Part shown: in pieces, positions 10,916 to 21,479 of the stretch
Position numbering within the stretch: the first letter of the stretch is position 1
How the letters are laid out: each line of letters starts with the position of its first letter
Source of the DNA: Xenopus tropicalis
Lineage: Eukaryota; Chordata; Amphibia; Anura; Pipidae
DNA length: 64,000 nt
Reading direction: 5' to 3'
NCBI RefSeq assembly: GCF_000004195.4
Contig: NC_030681.2
Location: 91,519,681 to 91,583,680 of the forward strand
Translations under genes and position numbers: made by a program
The notes under the pieces: model-generated
Seen by the model: only the letters and a program-made list of their open reading frames with translations
Database searches by the model: none
What the model was told of the DNA's origin: nothing

Positions 10916-13900
10916 TTGATTGGGCCCAGCATTACTGCCATTGTCAATATTGAGAACGTTCAATGTAAGGCATTAATTGACAGTGGATCACAAGTGACCA
11001 TCATCACTAGAGAATTTTTTCAGGCTTGTTTGTCACATTTGGAACTTTATCCATTGGAAGACTTAACCCTCTGGGGTTTAAGTAATTCTAGCTACCCATA
11101 TGATGGCTATGTGAAAGTCACCCTCTCACTGGTAGATAAAAATGGTAGTGAACCTGTTGTACAGACTGTGCCAGCGTTAATCTGTCCAAAGCCATGTATA
11201 TCTAATGACACTCCCGTGATAATTGGCACTAACAGCCGAATGTTTTCTGTTGTCCACAGTTGTGGGCAGAAGTCACAAAAAAAAAGAAAATGCCCTCTCA
11301 GGGAGGAGCCCCCTCTCCTGCTGCCCTCTTGCTCCAATTCTGAGAGAGGTGGGGATGAAGCCATAGGACTGGTGGTAAAGACTTCAAAAACCCCAATTAT
11401 TGTACCGGCAGGGGAAGACAGGGAGATCCAAGGGAGAGTAGTAGCCTGTAAATTTAGTCCCTATACTACTGTGATGATGGAGTCATCAGATGAAGATCAC
11501 ATCCCCAATGGATTGCTGGTGATCCGCAAAGTAATGACACCTGGTGAACCATACAAAAAGGGACTTACTGTGAAAGTGAAAAATATTACTGCACATCCAG
11601 TATCTGTTACTAAAGGGACGGTGCTTGCCCGTTTGTATGAAGTGGATGCTGTATCCCCCACTAATTCTGAATCAACCCAGGCAGTGCTGGTGGACTCAGA
11701 GTCATTTAATTTTGGTGATTCTCCAATACCAGAATATTGGAAAAAGAGACTGAGAAATTTATTGTGTGCACGCCCAAATGTGTTTTCTACCCAAGAATGG
11801 GATGTAGGGTGTGCTAAAGGAGTGGAGCATCATATTCGCCTTTCTGATGATACCCCTTTTAGGGAAAGGTCTAGACGGATAGCTCCAGCTGACATTGAAG
11901 ATGTTAGAGAGCACTTGAAGATGCTGTTGCAAGCAGGCATTATTTCAGAATCTAAAAGCCCTTATGCATCACCCATAGTGGTGGTGAGAAAGAAAAACGG
12001 CCAAGTCCGCATGTGTGTGGACTATCGAACTCTGAATAAGAGGACAATACCTGATCAATATACAGTACCCAGAGTAGAGGATGCTCTGGCTTCCCTTACT
12101 GGTAGTAGGTGGTTCTCTGTCCTGGACCTTAGAAGTGGGTACTATCAGATCCCCATGAGCGAATCTGAAAAAGAGAAGACAGCCTTCATCTGTCCCCTGG
12201 GGTTCTATCAATTTGAAAGGATGCCTCAAGGAATATCTGGGGCCCCGGCTACCTTCCAACGTCTAATGGAAAAGGCAGTAGGGGACATGAATTTGTTAGA
12301 AGTGCTAGTCTATCTAGATGACCTCATAATATTTGGTCGAACACTTGAAGAGCACGAAGAAAGACTTATAAAAGTCCTAGACAGACTGGAAGCTAATGGA
12401 TTAAAATTATCATTAGATAAGTGTCAGTTCTGTCAGAGCCAAGTAAAGTATATTGGTCATATTGTATCTGCCCATGGGGTGTCTACTGATCCGGCTAAAG
12501 TTGAAGCCCTTTGCAACTGGCCAGTACCAAAAGATCTCAAGGCCTTGAGGTCCTTCCTTGGATTTTGTGGTTATTATCGAAGATTTGTGAAAGATTATGC
12601 AGCTATCACTCGCCCCCTTACTGAATTAACGAAAGGATCGTCTACAAATTTTAAAACCGCCAAAGGCAGAAAGCCCTCTTCTTCTAGAGAGTATTTAAAA
12701 GCCAGTGAGCCTCTTGGAAACAGATGGACTGTGGAATGCGATTCAGCTTTTAAAAATATAATTGATCGCCTAACTTCAGCGCCTGTTCTAGCTTTTGCTG
12801 ACTCTACAAAGCCCTACGAATTACATGTAGATGCTAGTCTGCAAGGACTAGGGGCAGTACTATACCAGGAGCATGATGGGAAACTACGACCTGTGGCTTA
12901 TGCCAGTCGTAGAGTGACTGAAACAGAGAGACGTTACCCAGCTCATAAGTTGGAATTTCTTGCTTTAAAATGGGCTGTTGTAGACAAATTTCATGATTAT
13001 CTTTACGGGGTCAAGTTTTGTGTCAAGACTGATAACAACCCCTTAACTTATGTAAAAACTACAGCTCGATTGGATGCTACAGGACAAAGGTGGATTGCTG
13101 CTTTGGCTGCCTATGATTTCAGTCTAGTGTATCGTCCAGGGTGCACCAATGGGGATGCGGATGCCTTATCCAGACTGTATCATCCGGAGACGAGTGATGA
13201 TTCTGAGTGGATGGAAATACCAACTCCGGCTGTAAAGGCCACTTGCAAGGCTGTCCACGTTACGCCCAGCACCTATAGAGAGAGCCCCAATAGGTATGCT
13301 GACTGTCTGGGATTATCTGATGCTGCCATCCCTAAGGCCTATGCTTATTTGGCCACTCTAAACACATTTGAATTATTCCAGCTAACTACTACTGACATCA
13401 GGAGATCCCAGCTAGGCGACCCTGAAATTCAGCCAGTTATGGAGGCTTTAGAAAGAGACCAGAAACCATGCTCTGTAAGTACTTACTCTCAGAAGGTTAG
13501 ATTACTCTTTAGGGAATGGGATAGGCTAACTCTTCAAAATGGAGTGTTATATCGGGTTACACAGACCAAGAGTGGACAGACCAGGAAACAGCTAGTGATA
13601 CCTGAGATGTACCATAATATGATAATGACTGCTTTACATAATGATCACGGGCACCTGGGGACCGAAAAGACCTTTGAACTTATAAAAGAGAGATTTTATT
13701 GGGTTAAAATGTTAGCTTCTATAGAATATCACTGTAAGAGTTGTGCCAGGTGCGTAAAGAGGAAATCCCTACCACAAAAGGCAGCATATCTAACAAACAT
13801 TGCTACTGATGCTCCTATGCAGCTGGTGTGTATGGACTTTTTATCACTAGAGAATGACCGCAAGAATTTTTCCAGCATTTTAGTAGTTACAGACCATTTT

Positions 13901-15316
13901 ACCCGCTATGCCCAGGCCTACCCTACCAAAGATCAGAAGGCCAGTACTGTAGCTAAAATTTTGCTTAAAGACTTCTTCTTGCATTATGGCTTACCTGTTC
14001 GCATACACACAGATCAAGGTAGAGATTTTGAGAGTCGACTTATAAAAGAAATGCTTAGCTTACTAGGCATTAGAAAGTCCAGGACCACTCCTTACCATCC
14101 TCAGGGTGACCCCCAACCTGAGAGGTTTAATCGTACCTTGCTGGACATGTTAGGTACCTTACGTTCTGCTCAAAAATCCAGGTGGAGTGAGCATGTTGAA
14201 TTCTTAGTGCATGCTTATAACTGTACCAAAAATGAAGCCACTGGATATTCACCTTATTATCTGATGTTTGGAAGAGAAGCCAGGCTCCCTATTGATTTGT
14301 GTTTTGGGGTGTCTGCTGATGAAACCACTATAGATAGCTATCTACAGTATACTCAGCAACTAAAAATGGAACTCAGAAAGGCCTATCATTTGGCCCAAGA
14401 AGCTGCTGGCCATAAAAATAGAATTAATAAACGGCAACATGACCAAAGAGTGAGAGAAAATGATTTGCAGCCAGGTGACAGAGTTCTGATAAGGAACTTG
14501 GGGTTAACCGGGAAACATAAACTTGCTGACAGATGGTGTCCTAACCCCTACATTATTGCTGAGAAGCTTGATAATCTACCAGTATACAAACTTAAACCTG
14601 AAAGGGGTGGGGGCATGTTTAAAACACTCCACCGAAATCATCTGTTGCCAATAGGATATCTGGAAGGAGATCAAAGAGCATCTGTGGTGGATTCCCCTAA
14701 CAGGCACAAGAGGTTAAGACGTCATACCAGGCAGAGGGCTGCAGTGCAATCTACCTCTTCTGAGTCTGAACTTGATCCACCAGTTTATGTTGCCAATGTA
14801 GCATCTGATATAGAAAGCAGCAATGAGAATGATATGTGGTGGCCAAGTCTTCAAGATGCCTCCCCTGTTTTAGAGGCTCTGCAACCTCCAAATAGCTGCT
14901 CATCACCTCCTAATTTGCAGAGTGTTATACCTCTGAATCCAGAAGCAGGACCCTTTCAACCTGAACTTTTGTCTGAGTCCTACCTGAACCCTTCATTGGT
15001 TAAAGATGCCTCCCCTTTAATTGAGGTAGATGAGGCAGATGATCAAGTTGTTAACACTGATGTGACTTTTGCTCGGGAGGATGTACCAGAGCTTGATGCT
15101 TCATCCCAAAAGGAGTGTGATACTATTCAAGATACTATCCAAGAGGCTCTTGTTCAAGAGTCGGGGGCAGAGCTTACTCAACCTTGTATGCCACATGATG
15201 GGGACATTGTTCCCACTCCACGTCGCTCAGCTAGAGTGAATAAGCCTGTGCAAAAGCTCACTTATGATGTACTTGGAACTTCAACTACTGTGCCTCTTCA
15301 GGTTGTGTCTAAATAA
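10916..15316 (+). CDS. pol: Gypsy Pol polyprotein (PR-RT-RNaseH-IN)
   Basis: Uninterrupted 1466-codon frame. The frame is open from 10754, so Pol is probably made by -1 frameshifting from gag and the ATG at 10916 need not be used. Domains in order: aspartic protease with DSG at residues 22-24; reverse transcriptase with YLDD at 466-469 (Asp codons about 12317-12322); RNase H starting near Asp639; integrase with an HHCC zinc region at ~909-947 and catalytic Asp974, Asp1033 and Glu1069 (D,D35E spacing). A GPF-like basic C-terminal module follows near 1190-1240, then a ~200-residue acidic tail ending with an RRSARVNKP stretch. All catalytic residues checked are present, so the protein looks functional. 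It acts in cytoplasmic particles, with integrase acting in the nucleus. Confidence 0.93.
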   Translation: MIGPSITAIVNIENVQCKALIDSGSQVTIITREFFQACLSHLELYPLEDLTLWGLSNSSYPYDGYVKVTLSLVDKNGSEPVVQTVPALICPKPCISNDTPVIIGTNSRMFSVVHSCGQKSQKKRKCPLREEPPLLLPSCSNSERGGDEAIGLVVKTSKTPIIVPAGEDREIQGRVVACKFSPYTTVMMESSDEDHIPNGLLVIRKVMTPGEPYKKGLTVKVKNITAHPVSVTKGTVLARLYEVDAVSPTNSESTQAVLVDSESFNFGDSPIPEYWKKRLRNLLCARPNVFSTQEWDVGCAKGVEHHIRLSDDTPFRERSRRIAPADIEDVREHLKMLLQAGIISESKSPYASPIVVVRKKNGQVRMCVDYRTLNKRTIPDQYTVPRVEDALASLTGSRWFSVLDLRSGYYQIPMSESEKEKTAFICPLGFYQFERMPQGISGAPATFQRLMEKAVGDMNLLEVLVYLDDLIIFGRTLEEHEERLIKVLDRLEANGLKLSLDKCQFCQSQVKYIGHIVSAHGVSTDPAKVEALCNWPVPKDLKALRSFLGFCGYYRRFVKDYAAITRPLTELTKGSSTNFKTAKGRKPSSSREYLKASEPLGNRWTVECDSAFKNIIDRLTSAPVLAFADSTKPYELHVDASLQGLGAVLYQEHDGKLRPVAYASRRVTETERRYPAHKLEFLALKWAVVDKFHDYLYGVKFCVKTDNNPLTYVKTTARLDATGQRWIAALAAYDFSLVYRPGCTNGDADALSRLYHPETSDDSEWMEIPTPAVKATCKAVHVTPSTYRESPNRYADCLGLSDAAIPKAYAYLATLNTFELFQLTTTDIRRSQLGDPEIQPVMEALERDQKPCSVSTYSQKVRLLFREWDRLTLQNGVLYRVTQTKSGQTRKQLVIPEMYHNMIMTALHNDHGHLGTEKTFELIKERFYWVKMLASIEYHCKSCARCVKRKSLPQKAAYLTNIATDAPMQLVCMDFLSLENDRKNFSSILVVTDHFTRYAQAYPTKDQKASTVAKILLKDFFLHYGLPVRIHTDQGRDFESRLIKEMLSLLGIRKSRTTPYHPQGDPQPERFNRTLLDMLGTLRSAQKSRWSEHVEFLVHAYNCTKNEATGYSPYYLMFGREARLPIDLCFGVSADETTIDSYLQYTQQLKMELRKAYHLAQEAAGHKNRINKRQHDQRVRENDLQPGDRVLIRNLGLTGKHKLADRWCPNPYIIAEKLDNLPVYKLKPERGGGMFKTLHRNHLLPIGYLEGDQRASVVDSPNRHKRLRRHTRQRAAVQSTSSESELDPPVYVANVASDIESSNENDMWWPSLQDASPVLEALQPPNSCSSPPNLQSVIPLNPEAGPFQPELLSESYLNPSLVKDASPLIEVDEADDQVVNTDVTFAREDVPELDASSQKECDTIQDTIQEALVQESGAELTQPCMPHDGDIVPTPRRSARVNKPVQKLTYDVLGTSTTVPLQVVSK

Positions 15317-15503
15317 GTGAATGCTGTGACCTTTAGGGTCTTTAGGATTAACTGATATATTTGTCCTGTATAATTATTATTGTGGCTTTAAAATCCACAA
15401 ATACCCAGAAGCTGATGTATTCTTTGTTGAAACATATGTGGGTTACTGCTATGCACTCTCTGTGTTTACTAGTCCTTGCCGAGGACGTCAAGGGTCTTTT
15501 GCT

Positions 15504-15512
15504 GGGGAAGAG
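15504..15512 (+). other. Polypurine tract
   Basis: GGGGAAGAG directly abuts the 3' LTR, where plus-strand DNA synthesis would start. The ~190 bp between the pol stop and this point hold no gene that I recognise. Confidence 0.75.
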
Positions 15513-16343
15513 TGTAACCCTCAGGGTTGCAACTATTTGCTATAAGCTATTTGACACCTTACGAGTAGGTGTCACTTTATCTTTAGTTCATCCTATCTGT
15601 AAATAGTTTGAGAGACCAACATCCCCTGTTTCTTGGGAAAGAATGGTTTCTTCCAGATTTCTAGAGAAGAGGAAGAGGATTTTGACTTCCTGGTTGTCTT
15701 GGTAGCTACAGGGTCGGTTACAGACAGCCGTTGGGAGAGTGAGAGAATTGTTTACCTGCATAGAGGGTAAGACCCCCAAGGAATCCTCTCTTAGTTTTAG
15801 TAAGTATTAGCCAGCCTGTGTTATAGGAGTGGGTCAGCACCCACTTAGTGTCAGTCAGGGTAGCTGAGCAGTCCAAAGCTCCAACAGGAGGTCAGTGGGT
15901 TAGTTCCCTGGTTGTACACAGGTTGATGCCTGGCAACCCAGAATAGGGGCCTCAGTGATAAGGAGGGTGTTACTTATAGAGAGGATTCCCATTCTACCGG
16001 CAGTGTCCGTCAGCAGGCCTGGCTGGGTGAGACCATAGAGCATTGCTCATATTCTTTGTTAAAATATTATATTGCATTGTTTCCTGCTATTATATAACTT
16101 TGCCTGATTGTTTATATTATTGCATTCACTGTCACCACTGTAATACTTGAACAGTGTAGTGAGATGTTACTTTTCAGTTGCTGCATAAATAAATATACTT
16201 TCTAAAGAATTCCTGGCGCCATTACTCTTCATCTTAATTTACACCACAACCTTTCTGATAATCCTCTCACTACAAAGAGAGAGAGAGCCCAGCCCTGAGT
16301 GAAAACCACTGGTGTGGCCTTATACTGTTATAATAGTGCTACA
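15513..16343 (+). repeat. 3' LTR of the Gypsy element
   Basis: The borders and sequence are those of the 5' LTR. The polyadenylation signal AATAAA is at 16188-16193. It is followed by the right copy of the target duplication, TACT, at 16344-16347. Confidence 0.93.
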
Positions 16344-16347
16344 TACT

Positions 16348-17110
16348 CCTTCACCTGCAGGCCCAATCCAAATAGACATTTCCTGAAAACTGCTGTAAAT
16401 TGAAACCATGACAGCCATGACCCAACCTCATGCACCAATAGCGGCCCTCCGATTTCCCTGTGCACTTCCATAAAGTTGCAGAAACATTTCACCGGGCAAG
16501 TAACGCAGCCCACTACTTGGTATAGATATATTGACAAGCCTCTTCCTGATTTTTATGTTTTTGAATCATATATTGTGACGTGCAAGCAACCATTCGCTAC
16601 AAACACATTTTCCATCTGAATGCCCCCCCGACCTCCTAGATGGGCTCACCAGTTCGCCCAATCAAAAAGTTCCATAGAAAGCCAGCGAAAAGGCTAGCTG
16701 GAAAAGCTTTAACTCATATATAGAAGTACACACCTTTACCAACTGCTCAAATAACTGCCCTAAAATGCTAAAGGTTACTGGCCTCCTCTCCTATCCCTTT
16801 TTTGCTGCACCTCTCCTCAATCCTTTTAGCACTATGAAACTTTTTGTAACATCCTTCCACCATTTTAGCTTGAACAAAATGACAGGGCCGCTAATGCCTT
16901 ACCAATCCTAGCCTTTGAGTTGCCCTCAGTCCACATGTTAGCAATGAACCATAGCAACACATCCTCCCTCCCCTCATCGCCAATAGGCGTGGATACATGC
17001 CTTTCCAGGTCCGCCCATTGATGCCATACCCTGTTATATACCTCCCATGTGGCTGGGGCTAGTGAATTCCTCACCCATCCAGCCAATTGCCGAATGGAAT
17101 CCCCCACAAC
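16348..17110 (-). pseudogene. Tyrosine recombinase, N-terminal and mid part
   Basis: The minus strand at 16865-17107 reads IRQLAGWVRNSLAPATWEVY followed by a helical segment. This is the SAM-like DNA-binding half of a tyrosine recombinase. At 16350-16510 it reads TCPVKCFCNFMEVHREIGG, then a P-L-hydrophobic-HE block, then GLQVKEY. This is the stretch that normally precedes the H-x-x-R block. The Gypsy element is inserted directly after it, and the catalytic end is at 8505-8647. Between the two parts (16540-16860) the frame is lost. Confidence 0.78.
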
Positions 17111-17229
17111 TCCTCTGAAAACCGAGAAGGCTCCCGCTCTGCCCCGGGTGCCAATTGCCGAAAATAGTCCAGCTGAAAGCGAGAAAGGGAATAAGCTGTC
17201 CCATTAGATTACCCCAGTACATGACAAGG

Positions 17230-18190
17230 CCTAAACTAAATATTATATTCCAAACACTTCAAAACCATAAATCTCAGGAGGTTAATTACCAGGCGGGAGC
17301 TGGCCATGATGTTATTAATTGCCTGAACCACTGACATGTTGTCAGAATAAGAAGTCACTTTTTTATTCGCTAAATCCATACCCCCCCCCCCCCCCCAGGT
17401 TACAATAGCAACAACTATTGGGAATAATTCTAGACAAGCAAGATATTTTGTCAGCCCTGTTTCCCCCCATTCACTTGGCCATCGCCCCATACACCACTTT
17501 CCCCTGCAAAAGGCCCCATATTGCTCCAGCTGCATCTGTGAACAATTCCAAGCCGCTTTAGACTGATTCTCCTCTTGTCTTTCACTACCAGCACCCCGAA
17601 ACGACTGAATACCCTTAGCAAGGCTAGCAATGTAACAAGACATTCGCTGGAATTAGGCCCCGTAACGCAAAATAAATCATCCAAATAATGGAAAACTGAC
17701 CAGGTTCCAGCTTCCTCCCTAACCACCCACTCCAGGAAAGAACTGAAATCTTCAATATGCGCACATGAAATAGAGCAGCCCATGGGCAAACATCTATCAA
17801 TGTACACACTACCTTCAAACTGACAACCCAAAAGGTGCAGGCAGTCAGGGTGCACCGCCAATAGGCGAAAAGCTGATTCTATATCAACTTTTGCCATCAA
17901 AGCCCCTGAGCCGTAATTCCTCACTAATTTCACTGCATCATCAAAAGAAGCATCACACCAGACACCCTTGCCAAGTTTTGGTCTATGTCATCGTTTACAG
18001 ATGAACCCCTTGGATGGAAAAGATGGTGAATAAGGTGAAATTTACCTGCCTCTTTTTTGGTTAAGAGGCATAGGTGGCTCTGAAGGGGCCCCCCATTCTA
18101 CCCATCTGAACCTCCTTATTAATTTTATCCCTTACCACTTCGGGGTGTTCCCATGCTAACCGTAAATTCTTGCACTCTGTTCCCACCCTA
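17230..18190 (-). pseudogene. Ngaro-like reverse transcriptase and RNase H
   Basis: The RT is best seen at 17451-17933 (minus): ALMAKVDIESAFRLLAVHPD, LPMGCSISCAHIEDFSSFLEW, and the catalytic YLDD at 17676-17687. Upstream, out of frame, is the FxLIHHLxxPRGSSVND block typical of DIRS/Ngaro RTs near 18000-18050. RNase H follows in another frame, with YSDNMSVVQAINN near 17300-17340. A C-run at 17383-17397 adds a likely frame break. RTs of this group differ clearly from the LINE and Gypsy RTs elsewhere in this window. Confidence 0.85.
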
Positions 18191-18199
18191 CCCTCCTGA

Positions 18200-20070
18200 A
18201 ACAGAATTTTGAAACCAAATAAAAAAAACCTCCCTAATTAACCTGGCACTATCGCTATCTGGGTACCTCATCAACCATGTCAGGATCGCATTTACTTTGA
18301 CCGGGCTCCCCTTGCCTGTCGCTGCATTGGCTTGCCGAGTGATTGGATCCCCCACAATCTGAGCACTCATGCTTAAATTTGCAGCCCTGCCCCCACTTGC
18401 ACTGACCATCATTAAACTGCCAGCAGATCCCCTTCTTTTGCAAGCCGTAGGTTGTGGCGGAACCCGGTCCGCCTGCGCCTGAAAGAAAGAGGGAGTGCCC
18501 TAAACTCCCTAAATTAGCAGTTGGCTGTGCCTTTTGTGCTGTCATTACCCTCATCCATAAACTTATGTCCTTATGGTCCCATCGTAATGAGGACCTCACT
18601 GACATCCTTTGGCGAAACTGTTCATCGTACCTAAGCCAGGCAGTTCCCCCATATACTCTGTAGGCCAGAACAGTTCCCAGGGTATTTTTCCCCTATTACG
18701 CTTGCCATAATGGCAAATGCCTATAGCCAGTTTCCAAACATTCTTGGAATCAGCCTATATCTCCTACTATCTTCATCCTCTTCCTTACGATGTTCCTTCT
18801 CTTTTTCTCACTTCTCAATATTAAAACGCTCCAACGGGAGCAGAGTAAATATATCAATATTCTCCCTCTTCCATATCTTTTCCCTAACCTCTGGTTTCAA
18901 ATGAGCCCCCAATGGGCCTTCAAAACAAATATATGTGCTGCCCTTGGCAGTATCAGAAACCCGAAGAGTTTTTGTTGTTTCATTCTTGCCTTTATCTTTT
19001 TCTTTATCCTGCCCCCCATTCTTACCTACTACTGAGTCCTTTTCACCACCCTGCTGGGGAAACACCGATGCATTCTCACTATCCTCCTCTGGCGTTGGTG
19101 TTCCTGGTGCTGCTCTGGGTTCCCACACAGCAACTGAGCCAGCCCGCCCTTTTGATACATTACCCTACCATTTACTGAATAATTCCTTCAAACCCACCAT
19201 AAAAAATGCCATGTCTCCCTCCAAACCCCCTTCTTTTCCATTACCTGTACCCATTCTGGAATACCCACCATGATCCCCAGTGAATGATGTTCCTGATGCT
19301 CCTTGCAAACCAACTTCAGCCTGCTGTAATGTCCTCCTTTCACCATGAGCTACCTCATGTATGGTGCTGCTGCTGCTGCCTAAATCCTGGCACTGTTCCT
19401 CCTGTCTGCTGCTGCTCCTCTCTCCCAAGGTGTCACCTCTCATCTGTGGAGGTATAAGAACAGAGGAGACCCCGCCAGCCCCCCCCCCCCCCACCAGGAG
19501 GTGCTGCCATATTCATCCTCATATCGTTTCTCTCCTCCTCAGTACAGCTCCTTACTGAGCTGACCGCTCTCTGCTCACCTCTGCCCTCAATGTCCCTAGA
19601 CAGGATCTGTTCTTCTGGCAGGGATGCGCACTGTATCCCTGCACTGCCTCTTGAGCCTCTCTGCCTCATTCCCAGATCTCCTTCCTGGCCGCCCGCGCCG
19701 TCTTCTTCCCGTCCATCTTGCGTTATCTGCCTGTGTGTGGCCCCCAGTCTGCCTGACCTCGCGCTCCCCTTCTGTCTCTTCTTACCGCACCCATGGTTGG
19801 ACCTCCCGGTGGGCCTGCTGCACCCGTCCAGCTGTACCTCAATCCGTACTGAGGGCTCCTTCTGCTCTGCGGTCTGCCATCTTGAGAAGGGCTCAGCTGC
19901 TCTGGTGGCCACATCCTCCGTGCCCATGCCGCCCCTTCCTGTCCGGGTGCTGCGATGTCAGCCAGCAGGGTGCGAACCCATTCTTCTCCTCTTTCCTCCG
20001 CCTGAGCCATGATGCTCTTCAGTAGATCCTGCAGGGCCGCCATGGTATCGACTAGTTCCTTCTCCCACAA
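18200..20070 (-). pseudogene. Ngaro-like gag, decayed
   Basis: Pieces in several minus frames form one gag. The N-terminus is near 20070 (MAALQDLLKSIMAQAEERG, then LLADIAAPG). A low-complexity Gly/Ser/Pro-rich middle covers 19165-19930. A conserved FEGPLGAHLKPEVREKIWK block lies near 18860-18910. A zinc region lies at about 18325-18427, with C-X7-C-X5-C-X3-H (CCCH) followed at once by C-X2-C-X4-H-X4-C (CCHC). The paired CCCH and CCHC fingers suggest RNA binding. Frame breaks and a C-run at 19480-19492 show decay. Confidence 0.75.
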
Positions 20071-20230
20071 AATGGCTGCTGTTCCTTTTCAGTCACCGCA
20101 CCACAACTCAGTTGGCTCCACACCCCTCCTACGTCACCACCCCTCTAAACATAACCCCATATCAACTGAACGCAGGCCGTCCCGCCCTGTCATGAGCCCT
20201 GCTGCTGCATACTTCATCCTTGGGCTTACT

Positions 20231-20538
20231 TTCTAAGTAATTCTATTCCAACCTGACCTAGGCTAGCATTCTTTAGGGTTTATTTATTTAGCTATGGTTT
20301 CATTTATTGTGCTTGCAAAATCAGTTTTTATTAAATATTAAATCAATTACACAAAATTAAAATGTATTGTTTTTTGAACTTACCAAAATGTATATATCGA
20401 CTGTAGATTTGTAAGGCTTCATGTGAAAGGAGAAGGCTAGTATTTGTATCTTGACTTCTTGGCCAGATATATAGAAACATTAAAACCCTTTACAATCCTA
20501 TGATTTATTTTGGGTTATTTATGAAAGGCCTGTCTTAC
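20231..20538. other. No gene seen
   Basis: AT-rich sequence between the Ngaro remnant and the next short element. No open frame or repeat structure stands out. Confidence 0.5.
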
Positions 20539-21045
20539 TTAAAGGACAATGAAATGTTAATATAAATTAAAAGTAAGTCTAAAGGCATTCTTTTTAAGTA
20601 CTTACTGCATATCTAAATTCCCAGATCCCTGCTTGCTTCTCTGAGATATGGTGCTGGCAGCCTACAGCAGTGTGAAGACTACAGTGACATCACTGAAATC
20701 TCTCTGCCCTTCCTGTAGGTGCCAGCGGCAGCCTTCCTATTCTCTGAGCATGTGTGTAACTTGATCCTGTCTCCTGTTCTGAGCTACACATGCCCACCAG
20801 CCAATCAGAAGCGGATCTGGCAGAGGGGAGGGGGGGTGGGAATGAAACACATGTGCTGTATGAAGCAAGGAGGAAAAGGAAGGGAGAATACCTTTTTAGA
20901 GATGGCTGCCTGTTCTAGAAAATGTGAAGTAAGTGTGACTGAGTAAATATTTCATTAGGTGAGCCAAAAGTGTGGTGTTTTTACTAAACAATAGGAGGAC
21001 TATTGGGCAGTATGCTTTTTAAATTTTGACTTGCATTCTCCTTTA
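20539..21045. mobile_element. T2-type (TTAA) inverted-repeat element
   Basis: It begins TTAAAGGACAATGAAATGTT and ends TTGACTTGCATTCTCCTTTA, a rough inverted copy. It is about 507 bp, with the GC-richer centre common in these elements. The open frame at 20719-20946 is not recognisable. Confidence 0.6.
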
Positions 21046-21479
21046 CGGAAATAAGTAAAATCTAAAGTTTTTTACCCTTGCTTTTTCAGCAGGCAGCATA
21101 CTGTTGTTCTACTGCAAATGGGAAATTTTGCAGAAACCTCTGGTTTAGAGCCTGCAGCCAATTTTACCGCAATATGCTACCCACCAACCCATCCATGAAA
21201 TTTGTTGTGAATTGGTATACAATCCAAAGCACTCTATGTAAACATAATAAGTCTGCAAGTTTGTTTTTTTAAAGGTAGTTCTGTTACTACACTGTTTCTT
21301 AAGTGTTACAAATAAAAAGCAGGAAATTACCTACAAAGAACATTTACTGCTTTTATTGTAAATATTTATTTGACTGGTGCAGTTGTTGGCGCTGTTTATA
21401 AGGATGGTAGTTTAGTACTCCTAACTAGTAAAAGCCTGTATTTACCCTTAATGGTGCTACTGGAGAGGGGGAAGAAGTG

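Larger units (their letters stand above)
8648..16343 (+). mobile_element. Ty3/Gypsy LTR retrotransposon, nearly complete
   Basis: This is a 7.7-kb element with 831-bp LTRs, a primer-binding site, gag, a full-length pol in PR-RT-RNaseH-IN order, a polypurine tract and a 4-bp target duplication. There is no envelope gene: only ~190 bp separate pol from the tract. It sits inside the tyrosine recombinase of a Ngaro-like element on the opposite strand. The LTRs read the same throughout, so the insertion is recent. One frame break in gag is the only obvious fault. The assignment to Ty3/Gypsy follows from the domain order and the integrase C-terminal region. Its exact lineage is not determined. Confidence 0.95.
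16344..20230 (-). mobile_element. Ngaro-like YR retrotransposon, 5' and central segment
   Basis: Read on the minus strand from about 20.2 kb downward, it carries a gag with a CCCH plus CCHC zinc region, then RT, RNase H and the first part of a tyrosine recombinase, and continues at 7840-8647 beyond the Gypsy insertion. RNase H passes straight into the recombinase with no methyltransferase, and an SGNH hydrolase follows. That order fits Ngaro rather than classic DIRS. It is visibly more GC-rich than its surroundings. Many frame breaks are present. The outer ends and split direct repeats were not resolved. Confidence 0.82.

Noticed and set aside
15317..15512. A short frame after pol (to 15606) as an envelope gene
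   Set aside because: It is too short, has no signal peptide or glycoprotein features, and runs into the 3' LTR.
18710..20236. Several plus-strand open frames in a GC-rich stretch
   Set aside because: They are antisense to the decayed gag of the Ngaro-like element and have no known domain.
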